NCBI GenBank assembly: GCA_009649675.1
Contig: WJPL01000001.1
Location: forward strand, 1,880,469 to 1,944,468
Direction of reading: 5' to 3'
From: Alphaproteobacteria bacterium HT1-32
Lineage (GTDB): Bacteria > Pseudomonadota > Alphaproteobacteria > Rhodospirillales > HT1-32
DNA length: 64,000 bases
Shown: in pieces, positions 47,734-56,587 of the stretch
How positions within the stretch are numbered: the first letter of the stretch is position 1
How the letters are laid out: each line of letters opens with the position of its first letter
Translations under genes and position numbers: made by a program
The notes under the pieces: generated by a model
Seen by the model: only the letters and a program-made list of their open reading frames with translations
Databases searched by the model: none
What the model was told of the DNA's origin: nothing

Positions 47734-48441
47734 CTATGCTGCGGTGCGGCGAAGACGCTCAAGCAGATGCAGCATCGCTGCCGTCGCGACAAGCGGGGCT
47801 GCCAGATTGGCAACCGGAATTGTCATGACAAAGGCGACGAGCACACCAAAACCGAAAATCTTGGCGGAATTGCGGCGCTTCAGTATCCGGGCATCGGCTT
47901 CGTTCAGGCGACGCTCGGACAGCATCTGATAAAATTCCCGTCCCAGCAGCACACCGTTCAGGCCATAATAGATCAGGATATTTGCACCCGGCAGCAGATA
48001 GAGCGGCAGTGCCAGAATGTTCAGCAGTACCGCGGTGGTAATGAATTTCAGCGAGTTGATGATGCTGGTCAGGACGGGCACCTGCCGGGTTTCACCGAGT
48101 TCCGGATAGTGCTTTCGTTCAACGGCGCGGGCGACATCTTCCAGCAGCAGGCCAACAACCGAGGTCACCACCAGCGGAAACAGGAACCAGGCAATGGCGA
48201 CACCGCCGAGGCCAGCTACGATTCCCAGCAGCCAGTCGACCGCGCTGCCGATAAATTCATTCAGCCAGTCAAAGCCCCATTCCGGCTGCGTCCAGGCGAG
48301 CATGGCTTCCCGTGCACCCCACCAGACCAGTCCGCCAAGGATCAGCAGCACGACAAGGCCACCTAGAATGCCCAGCAGAAGGACGCGGCGGAACGCCGGA
48401 TCAGGCAATTGTTTCAGGGCTTTGGAAAAGGCGTCGAACAT
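47734..48441 (-). CDS. CysZ/EI24-family membrane protein
   Basis: 235 residues with about four long hydrophobic segments. DPAFRRVLLLGILGGLV opens the protein, and ALPLYLLPGANILIYYGLNGVLLGREFYQML is the family-typical region. CysZ carries sulfate, but most of these distant members have no known role. It is divergent from the adenosine kinase gene and lies 123 bases before bactofilin. Confidence 0.75.
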   Translation of the reverse strand: MFDAFSKALKQLPDPAFRRVLLLGILGGLVVLLILGGLVWWGAREAMLAWTQPEWGFDWLNEFIGSAVDWLLGIVAGLGGVAIAWFLFPLVVTSVVGLLLEDVARAVERKHYPELGETRQVPVLTSIINSLKFITTAVLLNILALPLYLLPGANILIYYGLNGVLLGREFYQMLSERRLNEADARILKRRNSAKIFGFGVLVAFVMTIPVANLAAPLVATAAMLHLLERLRRTAA

Positions 48442-48544
48442 CGATCTCTCGAACGGTTAAATGATAAGGGGGATCGCGGCTTTTCTATCACGCGCGCATG
48501 CCTATACTGCGCCCGCTTCCGGACCGGCAAGGAAAAAACGGCAT

Positions 48545-49522
48545 ATGACTGATACCCGATTTGATGTGACCTGCATTGGCAACGCCATTGTTGATGTGAT
48601 CGCCAGCGCTGATGACAGCTTTCTGGCGGACAACGAAATTATCAAAGGTGCGATGAACCTGGTTGACGAAAACCGGTCGAACGCCCTCTACGAGCGTATG
48701 CCGGCCGGTGTCGAGCAATCTGGTGGTTCGGCAGGCAACACAGCGGCTGGCATTGCATCGCTTGGCGGCAAGGCGGCTTATATCGGCAAGGTGCGGGACG
48801 ATCAGCTCGGGGGCATCTTTGCGCATGACCTGCGGGCGACGGGTGTGCATTTCGGGACGCCCATGGCGACAACCGGGCCATCGACGGCGCGTTGCCTGAT
48901 TATCGTGACGGAAGACGCCCAGCGGTCGATGAACACCTATCTCGGGGCCTGTGTTGAACTGAGCCCGGAAGATATTGATCCGGAGATCATCGCGGCATCG
49001 CAGGTGACCTATATGGAAGGCTATCTGTTTGATCCGCCAAAGGCGAAAGAAGCCTTCCGGCGGGCGTCGGAAATTGCCCATGCAGCGGGCCGCAAGGTTT
49101 CGATGACCCTGTCGGACTCCTTCTGTGTTGACCGCTATCGCGATGAGTTCCGTGACTTCATTACCAGTCATGTGGATATCCTGTTCGGCAATGAAGACGA
49201 AATTAAGTCATTGTATCAGGTTGAGAACTTTGATGATGCCTTTCAGCATCTCCGCGGAGCCTGTGAAACGGTCGCCCTGACACGCAGCGAAAAGGGTGCG
49301 GTTATCGTCGCGGGAGATGAAATACATGTGCTTGATGCGGCTCCTGTTGAGAAAGTCATCGACACAACGGGTGCAGGTGATCTATATGCCGCAGGATTCC
49401 TGTTCGGTTACACGAACGGCAGAAGCCTGAGCGAAGCGCATCATATAGGTGCGAAAGCCGCCGCCGAGATCATCAGTCACTATGGCGCGCGTCCTTCCCG
49501 GGCGTTGAAGACACTGATCTGA
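48545..49522 (+). CDS. Adenosine kinase (PfkB family)
   Basis: 325 residues from the ATG at 48545; the frame is open from 48461. FDVTCIGNAIVDVIA and SGGSAGNTAAGIASLG open the ribokinase fold, and the catalytic Asp is in IDTTGAGDLYAAGFLFGY. It likely phosphorylates adenosine, which links to ahcY at 61552, since AhcY releases adenosine. Sugar kinase is possible, but the N-terminal pattern fits adenosine kinase. Confidence 0.85.
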   Translation: MTDTRFDVTCIGNAIVDVIASADDSFLADNEIIKGAMNLVDENRSNALYERMPAGVEQSGGSAGNTAAGIASLGGKAAYIGKVRDDQLGGIFAHDLRATGVHFGTPMATTGPSTARCLIIVTEDAQRSMNTYLGACVELSPEDIDPEIIAASQVTYMEGYLFDPPKAKEAFRRASEIAHAAGRKVSMTLSDSFCVDRYRDEFRDFITSHVDILFGNEDEIKSLYQVENFDDAFQHLRGACETVALTRSEKGAVIVAGDEIHVLDAAPVEKVIDTTGAGDLYAAGFLFGYTNGRSLSEAHHIGAKAAAEIISHYGARPSRALKTLI

Positions 49523-49587
49523 CACAGGGGCCGTCTGTAAGGGACGCCCATTACCGCCCGAAGCAGGGCATTTGAAACGGATTCATT

Positions 49588-51408
49588 ATGAGCTTCCGCA
49601 ATATTGCGATTATCGCGCACGTCGATCATGGCAAGACCACTCTGGTCGACCAGCTGCTGAAACAGTCCGGTACGTTCCGGCAGAACCAGCAGGTCGCCGA
49701 GCGCGCCATGGACTCCAATGACCTGGAACGGGAACGCGGGATCACCATCCTTGCGAAATGTACCTCGGTCGACTGGGAAGGTACCCGCATCAATATCGTC
49801 GACACACCGGGCCATGCCGATTTCGGTGGCGAGGTGGAACGTATTCTCAGCATGGTCGACGGTGTTGCCCTGCTGGTCGATGCCTCTGAAGGGGCCATGC
49901 CGCAGACCAAGTTTGTCACCATGAAGGCTCTGGCGCTTGGCCTGAAGCCGATTGTGGTGGTCAACAAGGTCGACAAGCCGGATGGCCGGCCTGACGAAGT
50001 GCATGAAGAAGTCTTCGATCTTTTCGCCGCCCTGGGCGCCACTGACGAACAGCTCGACTTCCCGATCCTCTACGCTTCGGCGAAACAGGGCTGGGCATCT
50101 GAGACGACGGAACAGACCGACAGTCTGGCCGCCCTGTTCAACACCATCGTCCGGCATGTACCACCGGCGGCCGGTGATGCGGATGCGCCGTTCTCGATGC
50201 TGGTGACGACACTGGAATCCGATCCCTATCTCGGCCGTATCCTGACTGGCCGGATTGCCACGGGCGTGGCGAAGCGGAACATGTCCATCCGTGGCCTTGA
50301 TTCAACGGGCAAGGTCATCGAGCAGGGTCGCCTGTCGAAGATTCTGGCCTTCCGGGGTCTGGAACGTGTGCCGGTTGAGGAAGCTGTTGCCGGTGACATC
50401 ATCGCTGTCGCGGGTCTGCAGACGGCTACGGTTGCCAATACGATCGGTGATGTCGAACTGACGGCGGCCCTGCCGGCCCAGCCGATTGATCCGCCGACGC
50501 TGGCGATGACCTTTGCCGTTAACGATTCACCGATTGCCGGGCGTGAGGGTGACAAGGTTACCTCTCGCATGATCCGTGACCGGCTGATGCGTGAGGCTGA
50601 AATCAATGTCGCCATCCGGGTTACCGAATCCGCTGAAAAGGACGCCTTTGAAGTTGCCGGACGTGGTGAGCTTCAGCTTGGTGTTCTGATCGAGAATATG
50701 CGCCGTGAAGGATTTGAGCTGTCTATCAGCCGTCCGCGCGTGCTGTTCAAGAACGATCCTGACAGCGGTCAGCGCATGGAACCGATTGAAGAAGTCGTGG
50801 TCGATGTGGATGACGAATATTCCGGTGTCGTGGTTGAAAAGATGGGCCTGCGCCGGGCAGAAATGACCGATATGCGCCCGTCAGGTGGCGGCAAGACGCG
50901 GGTGACTTTCCATGCGCCGGCACGTGGCCTGATCGGGTATCACGGTGAATTCCTGACCGATACACGGGGCACCGGCATCATGAACCGGCTGTTCCATTCC
51001 TATGCTCCTTACAAAGGACCGATTCAGGGACGCCGGAATGGTGTGCTGATCTCCACCGGTTCCGGAAATGCGGTGGCATATGCGCTCTGGAATCTTGAAG
51101 AGCGCGGGGTCATGTTCGTTGATCCGGGTGCCGCCCTTTATGAAGGCATGATCATCGGTGAGAATTCGAAAACCGGTGATCTTGAAGTCAACCCGCTGAA
51201 AGCCAAGCAGCTGACCAATATCCGGGCCTCGGGCAAGGATGATGCGATCAAGCTGACGCCGCCGCGCCGGATGACGCTGGAACAGGCACTGGCCTATATC
51301 GATGAAGACGAGCTGGTGGAAGTGACGCCGGAGTCGATTCGCCTCCGCAAAAGCCTGCTGGACCCGCATGAGCGCAAGAAAGCCTCGCGGCAGCGCGAAG
51401 CAAGCTGA
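49588..51408 (+). CDS. typA: Ribosome-binding GTPase TypA/BipA
   Basis: 606 residues. G1 AHVDHGKTTL, G2 RERGITI, G3 DTPGHADFGGEVERI, G4 NKVDKPD are intact, followed by the EF-G-like domains and the BipA C-terminal domain (GRRNGVLISTGSGNAVAYAL). It acts on the ribosome in stress and cold. It lies 65 bases after adenosine kinase and 10 bases before the first GT9 gene. Confidence 0.96.
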   Translation: MSFRNIAIIAHVDHGKTTLVDQLLKQSGTFRQNQQVAERAMDSNDLERERGITILAKCTSVDWEGTRINIVDTPGHADFGGEVERILSMVDGVALLVDASEGAMPQTKFVTMKALALGLKPIVVVNKVDKPDGRPDEVHEEVFDLFAALGATDEQLDFPILYASAKQGWASETTEQTDSLAALFNTIVRHVPPAAGDADAPFSMLVTTLESDPYLGRILTGRIATGVAKRNMSIRGLDSTGKVIEQGRLSKILAFRGLERVPVEEAVAGDIIAVAGLQTATVANTIGDVELTAALPAQPIDPPTLAMTFAVNDSPIAGREGDKVTSRMIRDRLMREAEINVAIRVTESAEKDAFEVAGRGELQLGVLIENMRREGFELSISRPRVLFKNDPDSGQRMEPIEEVVVDVDDEYSGVVVEKMGLRRAEMTDMRPSGGGKTRVTFHAPARGLIGYHGEFLTDTRGTGIMNRLFHSYAPYKGPIQGRRNGVLISTGSGNAVAYALWNLEERGVMFVDPGAALYEGMIIGENSKTGDLEVNPLKAKQLTNIRASGKDDAIKLTPPRRMTLEQALAYIDEDELVEVTPESIRLRKSLLDPHERKKASRQREAS

Positions 51409-51418
51409 CGCCTGATTG

Positions 51419-52612
51419 ATGCCGAAGACGCTGCGCAGCTTCCGTTCGCTGCCCCGCCGGGGTATGCGACGGCGCTGGTGGCTGTTTCGGCCGGGTGACT
51501 GGATCGCCCGCTTTCTGCCGGTACTGAAGCCGAAGCGTGGCCTGATGATTGTCCGTCTGGATGGCATCGGGGATATGGTGCTGTTCCGGCCGACGCTGGA
51601 CAGCTATGCCGAGGCGTTCGGTATTCCACGCAGCGACATCACCATCGTTGGCTGCAAGTCCTGGGCAGGGCTGACTGATATTGCCTTTGCCGGTTATCGG
51701 GTGATTGCCATTGATGAGCACGCCTTTGAACGGCGTGCCTGGTACAGGCTCAGAATTGCCCTGCTGATTCGCTGGCAGAACCCGAAGACAACCGTCTGTG
51801 ACATGTTCTTCCGCAAGGCGATTGCGGCAGACAGCCTGGTCTGGTTGTCAGGTGCGGCGGAGACCATCGTCTCCCGGCCCTATATCAGCGCCGCCACCGA
51901 GGCGGAGTTCGATTATTACCTCGCCCGGTTTACCCGTGTGATTGATACCGGCGCCTATCCGGTACATGAAACGATCCGGCATTTCCGTTTCATCTCGGCG
52001 ATTGCCGGGCAATCGATTACACCGCTGACGCCGTCGATTGCCTGGCGTGACCAGCCGCCACCGATAGACGAAGGCCGTCCTTATGTGGTGCTGAATTTCG
52101 GATCGAACGAGTATGGCCGGCGCTGGCCGTTCGCGAGCTATCTGGATATTGCCGAGCAGTTGCTGGATCACGGATTTCGGGTTGCCTTCGTCGGTGCAGC
52201 GGGAGAATCCGATGTTCACGAACAGCTTCGCTACCGGCTGAACCGGCCGGGTGTGATCGATCTGATTGGCCGTACAAGCCTGCCGGAGTTGCTGGACCTG
52301 TTGCGTTATGCGGCGGGGATGGTCAGTAATGATACTGGTCCGGCGCATCTTGGTATTGCGGTGGGCACGCCAACACTGGTTATTGTTGGTGGCGGCCATT
52401 ATGGCAGTTTTGTTCCCTATCCGGAGACGATTCGCCCTCCGAATGCGCATTTCATCAATGTCGAGATGGACTGTTATCACTGCTACTGGCGCTGCCACAA
52501 AAGAGCGACCAAGTTTGATGTGTTTCCCTGTGTGGCAAGCGTGCCGACAGAGGCTGTGTGGCAGAAGGTCAGCGATATGCTGGAGTTGCCGGCAAGTCAG
52601 GCTGCGGAATAA
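51419..52612 (+). CDS. GT9-family (heptosyltransferase-like) glycosyltransferase 1
   Basis: 397 residues. The N-terminus has RGLMIVRLDGIGDMVLFRPTL, the GT9 acceptor-side motif, and the C-terminal half VSNDTGPAHLGIAVGTPTLVI binds the nucleotide sugar. It probably transfers a heptose or related sugar to lipopolysaccharide core on the inner face of the membrane. The C-terminus has a Cys-rich MDCYHCYWRC and FPC, an unusual run for the family. Confidence 0.8.
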   Translation: MPKTLRSFRSLPRRGMRRRWWLFRPGDWIARFLPVLKPKRGLMIVRLDGIGDMVLFRPTLDSYAEAFGIPRSDITIVGCKSWAGLTDIAFAGYRVIAIDEHAFERRAWYRLRIALLIRWQNPKTTVCDMFFRKAIAADSLVWLSGAAETIVSRPYISAATEAEFDYYLARFTRVIDTGAYPVHETIRHFRFISAIAGQSITPLTPSIAWRDQPPPIDEGRPYVVLNFGSNEYGRRWPFASYLDIAEQLLDHGFRVAFVGAAGESDVHEQLRYRLNRPGVIDLIGRTSLPELLDLLRYAAGMVSNDTGPAHLGIAVGTPTLVIVGGGHYGSFVPYPETIRPPNAHFINVEMDCYHCYWRCHKRATKFDVFPCVASVPTEAVWQKVSDMLELPASQAAE

Positions 52613-52725
52613 GCGTTGCAGCCTGCGCGCTGGCGGTGCTACAGCCGATGCATGAGATATTCCCTGCGACAGTTCCGTTGGTCTGAAGGTCGGCGATCTT
52701 CCGGCCCCGCAATCCGGAGTGCGGT

Positions 52726-53844
52726 ATGAGTTCCTATCTGGCGGCAATGGCCGACCGGTTTGCCGATGCAACGCGACCGTCGCGGACGGGTGAGGCCTCC
52801 GGTGTGTTGCTGGTTTCTGCCGGCGGGCTGGGTGACACAATTCTGTTCTCGCATCTGGCAGAGCGATTTGCCGCGCTGGCGGAGCCGGGAGAAAAGATCA
52901 CCATCCTGTTGCGCCGCGACGGTGCCAGAACCGCCTTTCTGCTGCCGGAGGACTGGGAGGTCATCACCATCGACTTTCCACGTTTCCGCAAGAACATGTC
53001 CTATCGCAGTGAACAGTCGATGATGCTCTACCGGCGTCATTTCAGGCTGGTTGTTTCAACTGACTTCCTGCGCCATCCCGAGATCGATGAACGGATGATG
53101 CTGGCCTGTGCCGCGCCGCGGACTGTGGCGATGAAAGCCAAGCCCTGGGAGAAATATGCGTCTGCACTGGCAGGCCATGAACAGCGCTTCAGTCAGGTCT
53201 GGGACTCCGGCCCTGTTCTGCAGGACAAGATGCTGCGCTGGGCGGCTTTTGCGGACTGGCTGACGGGAGAGGTTTCTCCACCACCGGCATTGCCCTTGCC
53301 GTCGGTCCGTCTGCCCGAAGCAGCGCATTTCGACCGGCCAACGGTCCTGATTCAGGCCTTCTCGGCGGTCAAAGAGAAGCAATGGCCAGCCACACGATAT
53401 GCCGCATTGCTGGACCGGTTGCCGGTGGGTACCGAGGTCAGGTTTCTCGGTGCGCCGGGGGAACTGGAGGCAAATCCGGATTATGCCGATCTGATTGCCC
53501 GCCCGAATGTCAGTTTTGATACCTCGACCTTTGAGCAACTGGTGCCGATGCTGCGTGGGGCGGCGCTGGTCATCTCTGCCGATACGGCGGTCATGCATCT
53601 GGCGGCGGCGGTGGGCGGGCGAACCTTATGTATCGCCTCGGCAGCTTATGTTGGCGAGATTGTGCCTTATGCGCCGGAACTGCTGCCGGACAATCTCACC
53701 GTTCAGTATCAGTCCATGCCCTGCGAGGGTTGTTTGGGGGATTGCCGGTTCGAGGCGATCGACGGCATGTATCCCTGTCTCGCGCAACTGCCGGTATCTG
53801 CTGTCCATGATGCTGTGGACCGCCTGCTGGAGAGCAGCCAGTGA
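52726..53844 (+). CDS. GT9-family glycosyltransferase 2
   Basis: 372 residues. VLLVSAGGLGDTILFSHLAERF and VISADTAVMHLAAAVGGRTLCI are the GT9 halves, although the family's usual NDTGP is SADTA here. A Cys-rich segment CEGCLGDCRFE and MYPC lies near the end, as in the first GT9. The two genes probably act on the same glycan. AmpG overlaps its end by 4 bases. Confidence 0.75.
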   Translation: MSSYLAAMADRFADATRPSRTGEASGVLLVSAGGLGDTILFSHLAERFAALAEPGEKITILLRRDGARTAFLLPEDWEVITIDFPRFRKNMSYRSEQSMMLYRRHFRLVVSTDFLRHPEIDERMMLACAAPRTVAMKAKPWEKYASALAGHEQRFSQVWDSGPVLQDKMLRWAAFADWLTGEVSPPPALPLPSVRLPEAAHFDRPTVLIQAFSAVKEKQWPATRYAALLDRLPVGTEVRFLGAPGELEANPDYADLIARPNVSFDTSTFEQLVPMLRGAALVISADTAVMHLAAAVGGRTLCIASAAYVGEIVPYAPELLPDNLTVQYQSMPCEGCLGDCRFEAIDGMYPCLAQLPVSAVHDAVDRLLESSQ

Positions 53845-55151
53845 CCGCCCGCCTGCCGGGTGGCATACAGGTTTATCTGCAGCGTCGCGTGCTGACGATG
53901 TTCTTCTTCGGCTTTTCCAGCGGTCTGCCGCTGCTGCTGGTTTTTTCGACCCTGAGCTACTGGATGCGGGATGTCGGTGTTTCACTGACCACCATCGGTC
54001 TGTTTGCCATTGCGCGCAGCCCCTATTCTCTCAAGTTTCTCTGGGCACCGCTGATTGACCGTCTGCCGATCCCCGGGCTGACGACCCGGTTTGGCCGGCG
54101 ACGGGGCTGGGCATTGCTGACACAGGTCTGCCTGATGGCGGCAATTGTGGCGCTGGGGTCCACGGATCCGACGGTCACACCAACGCTGACCGCCTTTTTC
54201 GCCCTGATTGTCGCTTTCTGTTCGGCCAGCCAGGATATCGTGATTGATGCCTATCGTGTCGACCTGCTGTCGGATGAAGAACAGGGCGCCGGGGCCGCCA
54301 TGGCGGTTCAGGGATATCGCATCGGCCTGCTGATTGCCGGGGGCGGGGCCATCGGTTTGCATGCGGCGCTGGACTGGAGTGTTGTCTATGTGGTGATGGC
54401 GGCCTGTATCATCGTCGGAATGATTGCCGTGCTGGTGACGCCGGAACCGCCACAACCGGACGAGCCGGAGATTGTCGGATCTGCCAGTCGTGGCCGCGTC
54501 AGACAGTTTTTCCAGACTGCCGTTATCGCTCCCTTCGCCGATTTCATGAAGCGTCCGGGATGGCTGGCGATTTTAGTCTTCATCATGCTGTACAAGCTGG
54601 GGGATGCCTATCTCGGGGCGATGGCCAATCCGTTTTATGTGGATATGGGATTCACCGATCTTGAAGTGGCGTCGATCAGCAAGGGATTTGGTCTTGGGGC
54701 AACAATTATTGGTGCCCTGATTGGGGGCGCTGTGGTTTATCGCCTCGGCATTATCCGTGCCCTGCTGGTTTGCGGCTGTCTTGCAGCCCTGTCGAATCTG
54801 GTTTTTGTGGCACAGGCTTATGTTGGCCACAGCGTGCCGATGCTGATTGTCACCATCGCCAGCGAGAATATTGCCGGTGCGATGTCGATCACGGCGTTCG
54901 TTGCCTATATGTCGAGCCTGTGCAACCTGGCCTATACGGCAACGCAATATGCGCTGCTGACCTCTTTCATGGCGGCGGCGCGTGATCTGCTGTCGGCTTC
55001 GTCTGGCTGGCTGGCGGAAACAGCCGGGTGGATCGGGTTCTTTCTGTTCACGACAGCGATTGCCCTGCCGGGGCTGATCTTGCTGGTCTGGATGACCCGG
55101 CGCTTTCGCCCGGATCCTGATCCGCAATCATCGCCAGCCCCGACCGTCTGA
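53841..55151 (+). CDS. ampG: AmpG-like muropeptide permease (MFS)
   Basis: 436 residues from a GTG overlapping the GT9 stop. About twelve to fourteen hydrophobic helices are visible. MFFFGFSSGLPLLLVFSTLSYWMRDVG and FLWAPLIDRLPIPGL match AmpG, which imports GlcNAc-anhydro-muropeptides released from the cell wall. No ampD, nagZ or ampR is nearby. Confidence 0.85.
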   Translation: MTARLPGGIQVYLQRRVLTMFFFGFSSGLPLLLVFSTLSYWMRDVGVSLTTIGLFAIARSPYSLKFLWAPLIDRLPIPGLTTRFGRRRGWALLTQVCLMAAIVALGSTDPTVTPTLTAFFALIVAFCSASQDIVIDAYRVDLLSDEEQGAGAAMAVQGYRIGLLIAGGGAIGLHAALDWSVVYVVMAACIIVGMIAVLVTPEPPQPDEPEIVGSASRGRVRQFFQTAVIAPFADFMKRPGWLAILVFIMLYKLGDAYLGAMANPFYVDMGFTDLEVASISKGFGLGATIIGALIGGAVVYRLGIIRALLVCGCLAALSNLVFVAQAYVGHSVPMLIVTIASENIAGAMSITAFVAYMSSLCNLAYTATQYALLTSFMAAARDLLSASSGWLAETAGWIGFFLFTTAIALPGLILLVWMTRRFRPDPDPQSSPAPTV

Positions 55152-55155
55152 CCGG

Positions 55156-56022
55156 TCAGAGGATTTCCATCAGTTCGTCATAGATTGCACGGGCCAGTTC
55201 GGATCGCTGGCTTTGCGGTCGCTCGACAAAGACAACCTTGCGCATCAGCGGTGGAGATCCGAAGGGGGTGCTCCACAGCTTGCTGGCACTGTCCTTCAGG
55301 CGGCTCTGGCGCGGTACAATCCCGGCACCCAGTCCGGCGGCCGCCATCTGGATGACCGAGACCGTGGAATCCAGTTCCATTGCATCGCGGGTGACAATTC
55401 CCCGGCGCTTCAGTTCAGCATCGGTCAGCTGGCCGACACCGGATGCCCGGTTGAGGCTGAGGAAGGGCAGCTTCTCCAGCAGTTCGAGGTCCCCCTTACC
55501 TTTATGGCGGGCGGCGGCGATCACCATCATTGGTTCCGAGATGACGGCAACATATTCAAGGTCCGGATTACGGATCGCCGGATCGGTGACGATGGCTGCA
55601 TCCAGTTCGCGACGGGCGACACGCTGGGAAAGCGTGCCGGAATCTGATTCCTCAATCCGGACCCGGACAGCGGGGTGGGTGCGCCGCAGGTTACGCAACA
55701 CCCGTGGCAGCACATTCGAGGTGATGCCGCTGATGCAGCCCAGCGCCAGTGTCCCGGCAAGCTCGTTGGCAGACCGCGCCTGATCCTTGAAAACCTGAAC
55801 CGTGGCCAGCGCATCGCGGGCGAAGGGGATGAGGTGGCGGCCATGGGCGCTGAGCTGCGGCGGTCGCCGGCTGCGGTCGAACAGGGAGGCGCCGATCTCT
55901 TCTTCCAGACTGCGCATTTGCAGGCTGACTGCGGCGGGGGTCAGGAAAACACGCTGGGCGGCATCGGCAAAACTGTCTGCCTCTGCAACGGCGACGAAGG
56001 TACGCAACTGGTTCAGATTCAT
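55156..56022 (-). CDS. LysR-family regulator divergent from the tandem small peptides
   Basis: 288 residues. Winged helix at residues 1-60 (NLNQLRTFVAVAEADSFADAAQRVFLTPAAVSLQMRSLE) and an effector domain with LALGCISGITSNVLPRVLRNL and AAAGLGAGIVPRQ. It is divergent from the 27-residue peptide genes with a TTGAT-N7-ATCAA palindrome between, so it probably controls them or the DoeB-like gene beyond. Confidence 0.85.
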   Translation of the reverse strand: MNLNQLRTFVAVAEADSFADAAQRVFLTPAAVSLQMRSLEEEIGASLFDRSRRPPQLSAHGRHLIPFARDALATVQVFKDQARSANELAGTLALGCISGITSNVLPRVLRNLRRTHPAVRVRIEESDSGTLSQRVARRELDAAIVTDPAIRNPDLEYVAVISEPMMVIAAARHKGKGDLELLEKLPFLSLNRASGVGQLTDAELKRRGIVTRDAMELDSTVSVIQMAAAGLGAGIVPRQSRLKDSASKLWSTPFGSPPLMRKVVFVERPQSQRSELARAIYDELMEIL

Positions 56023-56062
56023 AGATTAAAAAATCCTTGTTCTGACTCTAAGAATATCTCGT

Positions 56063-56079
56063 TTGATTTAATTTATCAA
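56063..56079. promoter_or_regulatory. Palindrome between lysR and the small peptide genes
   Basis: TTGAT-TTAATTT-ATCAA is a perfect inverted repeat in an AT-rich stretch, of the T-N11-A form that LysR proteins bind. A second small hairpin (CGGGA, 6-base loop, TCCCG) at 56080-56095 follows in the leader of the first peptide. Confidence 0.45.
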
Positions 56080-56127
56080 CGGGATCACAGTCCCGCTCAT
56101 CGAAACCCAAACGAAAGGAGCACTCCC

Positions 56128-56211
56128 ATGGATACGTTCCTCTTTGCGATCAGCTTTACGGCTGCAGCTCTTCTGATCAACGGGGCCTTTTTCCCCGGGA
56201 TGATCGGCTGA
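56128..56211 (+). CDS. 27-residue hydrophobic peptide, copy 1
   Basis: A short gene with AGGAG 7 bases before its ATG. The product has MDTFLFAISFTAAALL at the start, INGAFFPG in the middle and ends MIG: one membrane-length hydrophobic helix with one Asp near the N-terminus and a Pro-Gly kink near the end, and no positive charge. It shares 19 of 27 residues with the second copy at 56334, and the other differences are mostly conservative. A large hairpin follows. I do not recognise the family. It may be a small membrane subunit, a signal peptide-like regulator or a toxin; no evidence decides. Confidence 0.75.
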   Translation: MDTFLFAISFTAAALLINGAFFPGMIG

Positions 56212-56223
56212 CGCAGCTGACCA

Positions 56224-56274
56224 CCCCGATGCGGCGCGCTGCCTCTCCCCCCTTCAGGGCGCGCGCCGCCGGGG
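56224..56274 (+). terminator. Long GC-rich hairpin after peptide copy 1
   Basis: CCCCG, a 2-base bulge and GCGGCGCGC pair with GCGCGCCGC and CGGGG around a loop containing TCTCCCCCC. There is no T-run. The hairpin after the second peptide has the same loop style (TCTCCCCCC then CAGG), so the whole unit of peptide plus hairpin appears to be duplicated about 206 bases apart. Confidence 0.6.
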
Positions 56275-56333
56275 ATAATTACATCTGACCCGGCGCATGT
56301 TGCGGCGGGTGTTCCGTCAAAAGGATTACTCTG

Positions 56334-56417
56334 ATGGATGTGTTTTATTTCGCTGTCAGCTTTACCAGCGCAGCTCTTCTGATCAACGGCATCGTTTTCC
56401 CAGGGCTGGTTGGCTGA
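56334..56417 (+). CDS. 27-residue hydrophobic peptide, copy 2
   Basis: The paralogue of the peptide at 56128, with AAGGA 8 bases before its ATG. It begins MDVFYFAVSFTSAALLINGI and ends VFPGLVG. The central SFT-x-AALLING and the FPG near the end are unchanged, and replacements such as Ile for Val and Met for Leu keep the hydrophobic character. Both the ribosome sites and the reading frames are kept, which argues for real translation. Confidence 0.75.
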   Translation: MDVFYFAVSFTSAALLINGIVFPGLVG

Positions 56418-56435
56418 TCAAGCCGGTCACTCGAC

Positions 56436-56485
56436 CCCGCGCCATGTCGTCTCCCCCCTGACAGGGCATGGCGCGGGTTATTTTT
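56436..56485 (+). terminator. Hairpin terminator after peptide copy 2
   Basis: CCCGCGCCATG and CATGGCGCGGG form a perfect 11-bp stem around TCGTCTCCCCCCTGACAGGG, followed by TTATTTTT. It ends the peptide transcript before the DoeB-like gene. Confidence 0.85.
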
Positions 56486-56587
56486 CTGCCAGACAGCATA
56501 TCTAACCGGCGTGAGCCTTGCTGATCATCATTGATTAGCGGGTTGGTAATGGTACGGTCCCCGACTGCGATTTTCAGGGACCGAACC

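Noticed and set aside
55675-56211. A 178-codon plus-strand frame ending in the first small peptide
   Set aside because: Most of it is antisense to the lysR gene and looks like a shadow; only the last 27 codons have a ribosome site and a paralogue.
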